Positions 1 through 7,305 of a stretch of 46,439 bases of DNA are shown in pieces (position 1 is the stretch's first letter; each line of letters begins with the position of its first letter). Location: positions 1 to 46,439 of the forward strand of contig CANEGO010000011.1 of the NCBI GenBank assembly GCA_947427095.1. The letters are read 5' to 3'. The notes under the pieces were generated by a model. The model was not told the origin of the DNA, did no database searches, and saw only the letters and a program-made list of their open reading frames with translations. This DNA is from an uncultured Clostridium sp. (GTDB lineage Bacteria; Bacillota_I; Bacilli_A; RF39; UBA660). A program made the translations under genes and the position numbers.

Positions 1-2
1 TA

Positions 3-152
3 AGAAGAATAGAAGCAGAGAACGATCGAGATGAATTCTCAACGAGAGTTCTTATTATGGCGATTATGATATATAAACCAGATGCCAATTTCTACTTTAA
101 AAAATGGCAAGAAAATGAATTACTACTTAAAGAAAAGAATCACGACTTTTGA
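3..152 (+). CDS. C-terminal fragment of an unidentified protein (cut by window edge)
   Basis: An open frame runs from the window edge to the TGA at 150-152 and encodes about 49 residues rich in charged side chains, ending in Asn-His-Asp-Phe. No start is inside the window, so only the C-terminus is seen and the family cannot be named. The stop codon sits inside a terminator hairpin. Codons such as CGA and ACG are commoner here and in the next gene than in the core genes to the right, which hints at an acquired segment. Confidence 0.5.
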   Translation, partial: RRIEAENDRDEFSTRVLIMAIMIYKPDANFYFKKWQENELLLKEKNHDF

Positions 153-168
153 TAGTCGTATTTTTTTT
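142..168 (+). terminator. Rho-independent terminator
   Basis: ACGACT (142-147) pairs perfectly with AGTCGT (154-159) around a six-base loop and is followed by a run of eight T. It overlaps the stop codon of the partial gene before it. Confidence 0.85.
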
Positions 169-216
169 GTCGAAATTTCATGATATAATAGAATAGTGAC
201 AAGGAGTGATGACACA

Positions 217-663
217 ATGAAATTTATTCACTATGGTCACGATAAATTCGAGAAAGACAAATTCGAACCAGTAAAGAATAGGCTCGATGCATCAAAGCCA
301 AAAGGCGGACTATGGGCAAGTAGGATAGACTCAACGAGCAGTTGGAAAGATTGGTGCGAATCTACAGAGTATGAAATAGAACGATTAAATACAAGTTTTA
401 TGTTTACTTTGAAAGAAGATGCCAAAGTATTAAGAATCACAAACTCGAAGCACTTAGAACAACTACCAAAGATGAAGAATCAACTACCGATACCAACGAT
501 GTGGTCAATGATTGACTACGAGGCATTAGCTACAGAGTACGATGCACTAGAGGTTCTAATAAGTGAGGATCACGAGTTATACTTTAGTCTTTATGGTTGG
601 GATTGCGACTCCATAGTAATAATGAACCCAGAAGTCATTATTCAAGAGAGCGATAAACAGTAA
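217..663 (+). CDS. Small unknown protein, possibly ADP-ribosyltransferase-like
   Basis: Encodes 148 residues. ATG 217 is chosen because AAGGAG lies about ten bases upstream; the longer GTG frame from 196 would start upstream of this site. The N-terminus carries a His-Tyr-Gly motif and then a Lys-Pro-Lys-Gly-Gly-Leu-Trp-Ala-Ser segment. This is the sort of layout seen in small phage- and plasmid-borne relatives of the H-Y-type ADP-ribosyltransferase fold. That family assignment is from memory of the pattern and is weak. No signal peptide or membrane segment is visible. The next gene starts 17 bases on, so the two are probably co-transcribed. Codon use resembles the partial gene to the left rather than the core genes. 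Confidence 0.45.
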   Translation: MKFIHYGHDKFEKDKFEPVKNRLDASKPKGGLWASRIDSTSSWKDWCESTEYEIERLNTSFMFTLKEDAKVLRITNSKHLEQLPKMKNQLPIPTMWSMIDYEALATEYDALEVLISEDHELYFSLYGWDCDSIVIMNPEVIIQESDKQ

Positions 664-680
664 GTTTGTAGAGGTGTTGT

Positions 681-1184
681 ATGAAAAAGAAAATAATTAT
701 AATTTCAGTAGTAATAATTTTAGTAGTTTTATTATTTCCAATTAGAAATCAACTAAAAGATGGTGGCACAGTAGAATATAAAGCATTAGTTTATAAAGTG
801 TCTAAGGTTCATAAGCGTTCAGAAACATACCATGAAGATGGCATTAAAATTGAAATTCTAGGAAAAGAACTATTTAACAATGTTAAGGCTAAACTTATTG
901 AAAAAAATCCACCATTTAGTGAAGAAAAATTGGGTAATATGGCATTAGAATACTTTTTTAAAACTACACCAGAGTGGACTCTAGACCCAAATGTATCAAA
1001 AGATGAATATCATCTTGGTATGGCTTATGATATAGAAAAATATCAAAAGCAAGATATGGTTATTATTGAGATTAGGCATATACATAACAATATCAACAAT
1101 ACTTTAGATGCAAGATATTATATAAATATTTATACTGCAAAAGGGTTTGATGATTCAGGAAATGAAATTGATTTAAACTTATAA
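681..1184 (+). CDS. N-terminally anchored extracytoplasmic unknown
   Basis: Encodes 167 residues. Residues 1-22 are Met-Lys-Lys-Lys followed by a long Ile/Val/Leu stretch, giving an uncleaved signal anchor or an atypical signal peptide without a lipobox cysteine. The remaining 145 residues are soluble, mixed charged and probably face outward. GAGGTG precedes the ATG with normal spacing. I do not recognise a named family; proteins with this layout are common in low-GC Firmicutes. It follows the preceding gene closely and ends before the PNPOx-like gene, so the three may form one transcript. Confidence 0.6.
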   Translation: MKKKIIIISVVIILVVLLFPIRNQLKDGGTVEYKALVYKVSKVHKRSETYHEDGIKIEILGKELFNNVKAKLIEKNPPFSEEKLGNMALEYFFKTTPEWTLDPNVSKDEYHLGMAYDIEKYQKQDMVIIEIRHIHNNINNTLDARYYINIYTAKGFDDSGNEIDLNL

Positions 1185-1187
1185 TTA

Positions 1188-1654
1188 CAAATTACAATTT
1201 GAAAGTGGGATGAAGTTTTATGAATTTAAAGAAAATAGAAAAATTTATTGATAAACAAAAAGTTAGTTTTATATGTTCTATTGATGGGGAAAATTGTCCT
1301 AATGTAAAAGCAATGTTAAAACCTAGAAAGCGAAAAGGATTAAAAGAATTTTATTTTTCTACTAATACTTCATCTATGAGAGTAAAGCAATATCAAAAAA
1401 ATTCTAATGCTAGTATTTACTTTTACCACAAAGGACTAATTAAGTATGTAGGGGTTATGTTAAAAGGTAAAATGGAAGTCTTAACAGATCAAGAAACTAA
1501 AAATATGATTTGGAAAAATGGAGATACAATGTTTTATAAAAAAGGTGTAACCGATCCAGATTATTGCGTTTTAAAGTTTACTGCTACAAGTGGTAGATAT
1601 TATTGTGATTTAAAGACAGAAAGTTTTGATATAGAGTAATGCAAATTACAATTT
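1188..1654. repeat. 13-bp direct repeats flanking the PNPOx-like gene
   Basis: CAAATTACAATTT occurs exactly at 1188-1200 and at 1642-1654, one copy on each side of the gene at 1220-1639. It may be a footprint of insertion or duplication of this unit, or a chance match in AT-rich DNA. Confidence 0.4.
1220..1639 (+). CDS. Pyridoxamine 5'-phosphate oxidase-like FMN-binding protein
   Basis: Encodes 139 residues, the usual length of the general-stress-protein-26/PNPOx-like split-barrel family. The opening helix is followed by strands typical of the flavin-binding barrel: SFICSIDGENCPNVKAM, then FYFSTNTSSMR and the central YFYHKGLIKYVGVMLKGKM. The family binds FMN, F420 or haem and usually acts as a small reductase; the substrate cannot be told from sequence. 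It is preceded by a GGATGAAG-type ribosome site. A 13-base direct repeat (CAAATTACAATTT) lies just before the gene and just after its stop, and a strong terminator follows, so it behaves like a small self-contained unit. Confidence 0.75.
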   Translation: MNLKKIEKFIDKQKVSFICSIDGENCPNVKAMLKPRKRKGLKEFYFSTNTSSMRVKQYQKNSNASIYFYHKGLIKYVGVMLKGKMEVLTDQETKNMIWKNGDTMFYKKGVTDPDYCVLKFTATSGRYYCDLKTESFDIE

Positions 1655-1663
1655 AACGATTAG

Positions 1664-1693
1664 AGCAGTGTCGAATACGATGTTGCTTTTTTT
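1664..1693 (+). terminator. Rho-independent terminator after PNPOx-like gene
   Basis: A ten-pair stem (1664-1673 with 1678-1687, including three G-T pairs) has a four-base loop and a tail of at least six T. Confidence 0.8.
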
Positions 1694-1770
1694 AAGAAAG
1701 AAGATGAGAACATAGAAACGAGGAATATACGAAAATAGAATCAAGCGAAGGGAGGTGGTAACCCCTTATA

Positions 1771-1976
1771 GCAGTGACTCTCGTAGTGGTAGATGACAGG
1801 GAAACCCCTGTTTTTTACTTGAAAAATAGGGCAAAAGCAAAATTTGTTATAAAAATGTTATAAAATTGTTAAAAAAGTGTTCACAAACTCCGAACTTTAT
1901 GCTACAATTATATACGTACTCGAGTGGGGACCAGCCTTTTTATAGGGGTTCGGTATCTGACCACTAGAGGCACCAC
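1771..1976. repeat. Imperfect inverted repeat, about 36 bp arms, making two complementary RNAs
   Basis: The segment 1771-1811 and the reverse complement of 1941-1976 align over their whole length with small gaps. The shared blocks are GTG, CTCT, AGTGGT, AGAT and AACCCCT. Transcripts reading rightward through the two arms would therefore pair with one another, or the arms would fold together if on one transcript. The right arm has its own promoter and terminator. Confidence 0.55.
1796..1816 (+). terminator. Terminator-like hairpin in the gap 1694-2248
   Basis: ACAGGG (1796-1801), loop AAAC and CCCTGT (1806-1811) are followed by five T. No convincing open reading frame ends here. A strong GGGAGGTGG ribosome-site-like sequence lies at about 1750-1758 but has no good start codon at the right distance, so the transcript it ends is probably non-coding or a degraded peptide gene. 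Confidence 0.6.
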
Positions 1977-2007
1977 TTAGATAACAAAAGACCTTATGGT
2001 CTTTTTT
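1915..2007 (+). ncRNA. Candidate small structured RNA with own promoter and terminator
   Basis: A promoter is visible as TTCACA (1880-1885), a 17-base spacer and TACAAT (1903-1908), giving a start near 1915. The transcript would run about 93 bases to the terminator at 1987-2007 and contains no reading frame. AGTGG at 1923-1927 can pair with CCACT at 1961-1965. Bases 1941-1976 are complementary to the upstream segment 1771-1811, so an antisense-type regulator is the simplest reading. No known RNA family was recognised. Confidence 0.4.
1987..2007 (+). terminator. Rho-independent terminator of the small RNA
   Basis: AAAGACC (1987-1993), loop TTAT and GGTCTTT (1998-2004) are followed by further T residues. 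Confidence 0.85.
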
Positions 2008-2156
2008 TCTTTTGCTCGAACCTACGACCGTCCTTATTTTTTAAATAAAAGTATATTTTGAATTAAAATCGACATTTCTTGCTCTAACCAACTGCTAATA
2101 TAACACCTAAAAAAGAGGGGTAATATGAAAGAAGAATTTTAAAATATTAAATAGTA

Positions 2157-2196
2157 AATAATAAAACTGGGTTTGCATTAACTCGGTTTTATTATT
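2157..2196 (+). terminator. Hairpin terminator, probably bidirectional
   Basis: An 11-base arm AATAATAAAAC (2157-2167) pairs with GTTTTATTATT (2186-2196). Between 2008 and 2156 I see only a five-codon frame (Met-Lys-Glu-Glu-Phe, ATG 2125) behind a good AGAGGGG ribosome site, which could be a leader remnant. Confidence 0.6.
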
Positions 2197-2248
2197 CTAT
2201 AAATTATGTTAAAATTATACATGGTAAAGATATTTTTGGAGGGTGGTT

Positions 2249-2782
2249 ATGAAAATTTATATAGTAAGACATGGGCAAACTGAATCAAATGTAGAGAATA
2301 AATTGTTAGGATTAGTTGATGAAGATATAAATAGTGTAGGAATATTGCAAGCTAAAAAAGCAAAAGAAACTTTACGTAATGCTAAAATAGATATTTGTTT
2401 TACGTCGCCACTGAAAAGAACTAAGCATACGGCCTCTATTATATGTGAAGATAAAATTCCTATGATAATTGATGAAAGATTAGAAGAAAGAGGTTTCGGG
2501 ACTCTTGAAGGTGGGGCTCATAATGGAAAGTACACTCATGATTTTTGGGATTTTTATTTAAATAAAAATGAATATGATGTAGAACCATTGCAATGTTTAT
2601 TTTCTAGAACTAAAACGTTTTTAGAGTATTTAAAGAAAAACTATATGGATAAGAATATTTTAATAGTTAGTCACGCCGCCACTATTAGAGCAATACATTT
2701 TAATATTATAGGATTTAATAAAAATACAAACATGCTATCTTTTATACCAGATAACGGGAAAATTTTTGAGTACGATATTTAG
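2249..2782 (+). CDS. Histidine phosphatase superfamily protein (phosphoglycerate mutase-like)
   Basis: Encodes 177 residues. ATG 2249 follows GGAGGGTGG at the proper distance, which rules out the GTG two codons upstream. The N-terminus has the catalytic RHGQTESN motif; a second arginine is in the TSPLKRTKHTA block, the acid in ERGFGTLEG, and the second catalytic histidine in LIVSHAATIRA. The reaction is phosphate transfer through a phosphohistidine; small members like this are usually broad phosphatases rather than glycolytic mutases. The next gene (HAD phosphatase) begins ten bases after its stop, with that gene's ribosome site touching the stop, and a transporter follows, suggesting one pathway for a phosphorylated metabolite. 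Confidence 0.85.
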   Translation: MKIYIVRHGQTESNVENKLLGLVDEDINSVGILQAKKAKETLRNAKIDICFTSPLKRTKHTASIICEDKIPMIIDERLEERGFGTLEGGAHNGKYTHDFWDFYLNKNEYDVEPLQCLFSRTKTFLEYLKKNYMDKNILIVSHAATIRAIHFNIIGFNKNTNMLSFIPDNGKIFEYDI

Positions 2783-2792
2783 GAGTAGAATT

Positions 2793-3521
2793 ATGGAAAA
2801 AGCAAGGAAAGTAATTATATCAGATTTTGATGACACGTTATACGTCAACAATAAAATAAGTGATAAAGATATAAAAAGCATTGATAAATTTAGAAAAGTA
2901 GGAAATTTATTTGTTATAGCAACCGGTTCTTCTTATACATCTTTTTTAAGAAAAGTAGGAAGTTCGAAATTAAATTATGATTATTTAATAGTAAACCATG
3001 GTAGTACCATTTTTAAAGAAGATAATGTTATGTTTAATGAGGTATTGGATTTTAATATCCTAAAAGAAATAGTGAAAAAATATAACTTGGAGGATAATAA
3101 TAATTATACCCTTGTTAAAAATACTTTAGGTAATTTCTTTTCTACTGCAAGGGAAGGCTTGGTTACACCTTACACAAAAAACATAACAAAAATTCACTTA
3201 GAATTTACTGATGAAAATTTTAAGAAAGAATTTGCTTACTTAAAGGTAAACTATGGTGAGAAAATAAATATATATGAAATATCTAGTAATAATTTAGAAA
3301 TAATATCTAGTAAGGTAAGTAAGCTAATAGCAATAGATAAAATTTTAAAGTTGGAAAATATAAATAACAATCATGTATACACTATTGGCGATGGAAATAG
3401 TGATATAGAAATGATAAAAAAATATAACGGTTATGCTATGAAATCTTCAGTTTCCGAACTAAAGAAACATTGTATTAAAGAAGTAGGTAGCGTATCTGAG
3501 TTAATAAAGGATTTATTATGA
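2793..3521 (+). CDS. HAD-superfamily hydrolase, Cof-like sugar-phosphatase type
   Basis: Encodes 242 residues. ATG 2793 sits behind AGGAGTAGAATT. Motif I is SDFDDTLY (nucleophile and general acid Asp about 10 and 12), motif II is in VIATGSSYTS, and motif IV is TIGDGNSDIEMIK near the C-terminus. This is the pattern of the type IIB (Cof/sucrose-phosphatase) HADs, which dephosphorylate sugar phosphates and similar metabolites; the substrate is not evident. The stop overlaps the start of the MFS gene by four bases (ATGA), so the two are translationally coupled. Confidence 0.85.
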   Translation: MEKARKVIISDFDDTLYVNNKISDKDIKSIDKFRKVGNLFVIATGSSYTSFLRKVGSSKLNYDYLIVNHGSTIFKEDNVMFNEVLDFNILKEIVKKYNLEDNNNYTLVKNTLGNFFSTAREGLVTPYTKNITKIHLEFTDENFKKEFAYLKVNYGEKINIYEISSNNLEIISSKVSKLIAIDKILKLENINNNHVYTIGDGNSDIEMIKKYNGYAMKSSVSELKKHCIKEVGSVSELIKDLL

Positions 3522-4711
3522 AAAAGAATTATTATAGCTTATTATTAATTAGGGTACTTAAAAATACTATTCAAATATTTATTGATAGTTTCTTTGTTTT
3601 ATATTTTATGCAATTATCAAATGATAATATAATGAAACTTGGCACGTATAATTTATTTCTTTATACTGCTTTAATTCTGATTATATTTTTAATTAGGAAT
3701 TTATTAAAAAAGAAAAATAGAATTTATCTGCTTAGAGCAGGAATGATTTTTAATTTTTTGTTTTTTCTTCTTATCATTTTGTTAAATAAGAACATAATTA
3801 AGTATGCACCATTATTAGGAATTATATATGGTTTTGAAGAGGGATTATTTTTTTCTATATTTAATGTGTATGAAAGTACGATAGAAAAGAAAAAACTTGC
3901 TAAATATTCAGGAACATACACTGCTTTGAATTCTATTTTATCTATTGTTATACCAATTATTTTTGGCTCCGTTATGAGCTTTAAGGGGTTTGAAAAATGT
4001 ACCATGATAGTTTTGGTGTTAGTATTAATAAAATTGATTTTAACGTTTATTTATTCTGATGAAAACGTAACTAAAGCAAATAAAATTAACTTGAAAAAGT
4101 ATTTTAAAGTAATAAAAAGAAATAAGGAACTTTTAGATGGCCATATGGCGTCATTTACAAACGGATTAACGTATGGAGGAGCATTTAACTTGCTTATAAC
4201 TATATACATAATAAAGGTGTTTAAAACAGGTTTTAGTTTAGGTATTTTAACATCAATATTTTCTTTAATTACAGCTTTAGCTAGTGTTATATTTGCAAAT
4301 TATATAAGTAGGAAAAAATATAAAAATTTGATTATAATTTGTAATGGATTAACTATTGCTACTTTGATATTAATGGTTGTTAAATGTAATCCAATAACGA
4401 TTATAATATTTAATTTTGTTCAATCTTTTGCAAAAACTTATTCTACTTTAATTAATACTAATAATGCTATAATTTTATCCCAGAAAAAAGAAGTAAAAGA
4501 TAAGTATAAGGAAGAGTACTACATGACTCATGAGATGTTTACATATGTAGGAAGACTTATAAGTTATATTGTCTTTTGCATGTTAGCGTTTGCAAATACT
4601 GAGTTTAAGACTAATGTGATAATGTTAATATTCATAATCTTTATGATACTTCGAACCATATTTCAAATTAGATTACAAAATTGTGTTATTAAGGAGGATA
4701 AAAAAACATAA
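3518..4711 (+). CDS. MFS-type membrane transporter
   Basis: Encodes 397 residues with about eleven or twelve hydrophobic segments separated by short, lysine-rich cytoplasmic loops, the usual size and shape of a major facilitator carrier. No substrate-specific motif is obvious. A conserved-looking Gly-rich segment (LGIIYGFEEGLFFSIFN) lies near residues 96-112. It is translationally coupled to two phosphatases, so an importer or exporter of the dephosphorylated product is a reasonable inference. No terminator is visible immediately after it; the next gene has its own ribosome site and a TATAAT-like box. Confidence 0.75.
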   Translation: MKKNYYSLLLIRVLKNTIQIFIDSFFVLYFMQLSNDNIMKLGTYNLFLYTALILIIFLIRNLLKKKNRIYLLRAGMIFNFLFFLLIILLNKNIIKYAPLLGIIYGFEEGLFFSIFNVYESTIEKKKLAKYSGTYTALNSILSIVIPIIFGSVMSFKGFEKCTMIVLVLVLIKLILTFIYSDENVTKANKINLKKYFKVIKRNKELLDGHMASFTNGLTYGGAFNLLITIYIIKVFKTGFSLGILTSIFSLITALASVIFANYISRKKYKNLIIICNGLTIATLILMVVKCNPITIIIFNFVQSFAKTYSTLINTNNAIILSQKKEVKDKYKEEYYMTHEMFTYVGRLISYIVFCMLAFANTEFKTNVIMLIFIIFMILRTIFQIRLQNCVIKEDKKT

Positions 4712-4771
4712 AATAATAATTGTAAAAATATACTAATGTTAGTATAATATAAATAATAGGAGTTGAATTAA

Positions 4772-5122
4772 ATGATATCTGCAGAAATAACTAAATGGAT
4801 AATGCTAATACTTGTTATCGGTGCCGTAATATTTGTAATTAAAGCTGGTATGAAGATTATAAACATACTTATTATGGTCTTGATATTAGGATTTTGCTGG
4901 TTTTCCTTCTTTACTGAAGAAGGAGCAGCAAGACTTTCTATAGCCTTAACTGGACACCCAATAATAGCGTATACAACGGATATGGAAAAGCAAGATAGTT
5001 TATCAACCAACGAGGTAACATATTACAAAACTAGTAAGGATGTTATCGTTGATGGTAAAAGACAAGAATATGTAAAATGTTACACAAAATGGATAGTGAG
5101 AATTCCAAATGTAGGACAATAA
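4772..5122 (+). CDS. Small membrane protein, unknown
   Basis: Encodes 116 residues. Two adjacent hydrophobic segments (about 7-25 and 30-45) are followed by a soluble tail of about 65 residues that ends in RIPNVGQ. ATAGGAG lies upstream at good distance. No family is recognised. A terminator overlaps its stop codon, so it ends a transcription unit before the tRNA genes. Confidence 0.6.
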   Translation: MISAEITKWIMLILVIGAVIFVIKAGMKIINILIMVLILGFCWFSFFTEEGAARLSIALTGHPIIAYTTDMEKQDSLSTNEVTYYKTSKDVIVDGKRQEYVKCYTKWIVRIPNVGQ

Positions 5123-5140
5123 CGCTAGTTATTGTTTTTT
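5116..5140 (+). terminator. Rho-independent terminator
   Basis: ACAATAAC (5116-5123), loop GCTA and GTTATTGT (5128-5135) are followed by five T. The left arm contains the stop codon of the gene before it. Confidence 0.85.
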
Positions 5141-5193
5141 AAAAAAAAAATATTGCTATTTAAAAGTATTTGTAGTAAAATATTATTGCATTT

Positions 5194-5270
5194 GGATGCT
5201 TAGCTCAGTTGGTTAGAGCACCTGCCTTACAAGCAGGGGGTCATAGGTTCGAGTCCTATAGCGTCCACCA
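5194..5270 (+). tRNA. tRNA-Val (anticodon TAC)
   Basis: Acceptor GGATGCT pairs with AGCGTCC. The anticodon stem CCTGC/GCAGG encloses CTTACAA with anticodon TAC. The T-arm is ATAGG TTCGAGT CCTAT, and the CCA end is encoded. Length is 77 bases. Confidence 0.97.
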
Positions 5271-5335
5271 TTTATTTTGTTAAAAGTATTTTCAAAATAA
5301 ATGTTATATGATATAATTAACTAGTAAATTCAAAT

Positions 5336-5411
5336 GGACTGTTAGCTCAGTTGGTAGAGCAACTGACTCTTAATCAGTGGGTCTAGGGTTCGAATCCCTA
5401 ACAGTCCACCA
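5336..5411 (+). tRNA. tRNA-Lys (anticodon CTT)
   Basis: Acceptor GGACTGT pairs with ACAGTCC. The anticodon stem ACTGA/TCAGT encloses CTCTTAA with anticodon CTT. The T-arm is TAGGG TTCGAAT CCCTA, and CCA is encoded. Length is 76 bases. Confidence 0.97.
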
Positions 5412-5423
5412 GTATTGATAATA

Positions 5424-5449
5424 AAACTGCACGCATGTGTAGTTTTTTT
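5424..5449 (+). terminator. Terminator after tRNA-Lys
   Basis: AAACTGCAC (5424-5432), loop GCAT and GTGTAGTTT (5437-5445, one G-T pair) are followed by more T. It closes the two-tRNA unit. Confidence 0.75.
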
Positions 5450-5478
5450 GTTATAATATAAAAGAGGTGATATAAAAA

Positions 5479-6363
5479 ATGGGAAAATCCAAAGTTTACT
5501 TTACGAAAAATATTACACCGCAAAGTTTAGTTCAGATTTATAAAAAACTCGGTATTGAGTTAAAAGGAAACGTTGCGGTAAAGCTTCATTCTGGGGAAGA
5601 AGGAAACCAAAATTATGTTAAACCAGAGTTTGTCAAAGAAATAATAGATTATGTTGGTGGTACGGTGGTAGAATGTAACACAGCTTATGAAGGGGCTAGA
5701 AATTCTACTATAAAACATAAAGAGTTAATAAAAAAACATGGTTGGTCTAAGTATTTTAATGTTGATATAATGGACGCTGAGGGGCCAGATAAATTACTTG
5801 ATATTCCAAATGGTAATGTTATAAAGAAAAATTATGTTGGTAAAAATATTGATAATTATGATTCGATGTTAGTGTTATCACACTTTAAGGGACATCCCAT
5901 GGGTGGCTATGGAGGAGCTTTAAAACAGCTGTCAATAGGAGTTTCTTCGAGTGCAGGCAAAGCATATATTCATAGTGCTGGATTATTAACAGATCAAACT
6001 AAATTATGGGATAATTTACCAAAGCAAGATAGGTTTTTGGAAAGTATGGCGGATGCTGCATTATCAATTGTGGATTATTTTAAAGAAAATATTTGTTATA
6101 TAAATATAATGTGTAATTTATCAGTAGACTGCGATTGCTGCTCTGTGGCTGAAGATCCTTGCATGAAAGATATCGGTATTATGGCCAGTTTGGATCCAGT
6201 TGCGATTGATCAAGCTTGTATTGATATGATATATAATTCATCTGATCCGGGTAAAGACCATTTTATTCAAAGAATAGAAAGGCAAAATGGAATCCATACA
6301 GTAGAAGCTGCTTTTAATATTGGCGTTGGAAATAGAGAATATGAATTGATTAACATAGATTAA
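5479..6363 (+). CDS. DUF362 domain protein
   Basis: Encodes 294 residues, the usual size of the stand-alone DUF362 family. Signature blocks are VAVKLHSGE near residue 33, the central LSHFKGHPMGGYGGALKQLSIG and the C-terminal DPVAIDQACIDMI. Cysteines in NLSVDCDCCSVAEDPCM could bind an iron-sulfur cluster or other metal, although a full 4Fe-4S ferredoxin motif pair is not present. The family's biochemical role is unknown. It starts behind AGAGGTGATA right after the tRNA terminator and has its own promoter-like TATAAT. Confidence 0.8.
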   Translation: MGKSKVYFTKNITPQSLVQIYKKLGIELKGNVAVKLHSGEEGNQNYVKPEFVKEIIDYVGGTVVECNTAYEGARNSTIKHKELIKKHGWSKYFNVDIMDAEGPDKLLDIPNGNVIKKNYVGKNIDNYDSMLVLSHFKGHPMGGYGGALKQLSIGVSSSAGKAYIHSAGLLTDQTKLWDNLPKQDRFLESMADAALSIVDYFKENICYINIMCNLSVDCDCCSVAEDPCMKDIGIMASLDPVAIDQACIDMIYNSSDPGKDHFIQRIERQNGIHTVEAAFNIGVGNREYELINID

Positions 6364-6413
6364 ATTTTTAAATAAAGTAATTTTGTTATTTTATTAAGAT
6401 TGTAGGAGGTATT

Positions 6414-6731
6414 ATGGCATACATTGATTTAGTAGTATTAATTGTTTTGATAGTATTTGTAATAATTTATTCTAAAAGGTTTCAAACTTATATATTTGGT
6501 TTTGGAATGATTGATATATTATTTAGAATTTTAAACATTATAAATGGTTTTATACCAGTAAAAGAAGTGAGAACTTTTATTGATACATATATCCCAGCCT
6601 CAGTTCCACATGTTATAAATCATTATACAAAAGGTATATTTAATACGGTATTAATATGGATATATGTAATTATAATGGCTATATTTTTGTATTACGTAGT
6701 AAGAATATTTATTAAAAGAAAAAAGATTTAA
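6414..6731 (+). CDS. Small integral membrane protein, unknown
   Basis: Encodes 105 residues with hydrophobic segments at about 3-20 and 78-98, and a weaker amphipathic stretch between them. The C-terminus is basic (KRKKI). GTAGGAGGT precedes the ATG. No family is recognised. It may share a transcript with the DUF362 gene 50 bases upstream. Confidence 0.6.
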   Translation: MAYIDLVVLIVLIVFVIIYSKRFQTYIFGFGMIDILFRILNIINGFIPVKEVRTFIDTYIPASVPHVINHYTKGIFNTVLIWIYVIIMAIFLYYVVRIFIKRKKI

Positions 6732-6776
6732 TATAAAAATTTAGTGTGTATAACAAATAAAAAGGAGAAAATAAAT

Positions 6777-7232
6777 ATGCAAATAGTAGAAAAAATGAAA
6801 AAAGCAGAAGAAAAAGAAGAAGCGTTAAAAGCTATTGATGAAATGGTTAAATTTGCAAAAAATAGTTTGGAAAGAGAATATGCAAACTTTTGCAATCATG
6901 ATGTAGTTTTAAAAATTTATGGTTCTCATCATGCTAAAGATAGAATGGAACCAGATTATTATTGCTTGGGTTGTGGGTGCTATTTTCGTAATCCTGAAAT
7001 GCTTGAGGAGGAAAATGAAAATGCCATTATAATTGATTTAACTAGTTTAGATGGTAACAGATATGTTGGTACTAAAAATATTTTATTATCTTATATACAA
7101 TACCTTGCAGTTGATGCAAGTTTAAAAATTCCGGAATATAGTGATGCTGATTTTGTAGAAATGATAGAGCAAAATAAAAGTTTTATAAAAATACCTGAAG
7201 GTTTCAAACCAAAAGATGTAAATTTACACTAA
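6777..7232 (+). CDS. Unknown soluble protein with a possible zinc-binding cysteine cluster
   Basis: Encodes 151 residues. ATG 6777 is preferred to the longer frame from 6744 because AAAGGAG sits nine bases before it. The N-terminal third is a charged helix. The middle holds Cys-Asn-His and, 30 residues on, CLGCGCYF, which could bind zinc. No family is named. The gene ends in a terminator. Confidence 0.6.
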   Translation: MQIVEKMKKAEEKEEALKAIDEMVKFAKNSLEREYANFCNHDVVLKIYGSHHAKDRMEPDYYCLGCGCYFRNPEMLEEENENAIIIDLTSLDGNRYVGTKNILLSYIQYLAVDASLKIPEYSDADFVEMIEQNKSFIKIPEGFKPKDVNLH

Positions 7233-7258
7233 CATTAGTTTGCTAGTGTTCTTTTTTT
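7231..7258 (+). terminator. Rho-independent terminator
   Basis: AACATTAG (7231-7238), loop TTTG and CTAGTGTT (7243-7250) are followed by C and seven T; the stem overlaps the stop codon. Confidence 0.8.
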
Positions 7259-7305
7259 ATTATTTTGATATACTTAAATAGTACAACAATTGGAGGTAAA
7301 TGAAA

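Noticed and set aside
1773-1862. 29-codon GTG frame after the GGGAGGTGG sequence
   Set aside because: The ribosome-site-like sequence is about 15 to 20 bases away, the frame runs through a terminator hairpin and the product is not toxin-like.
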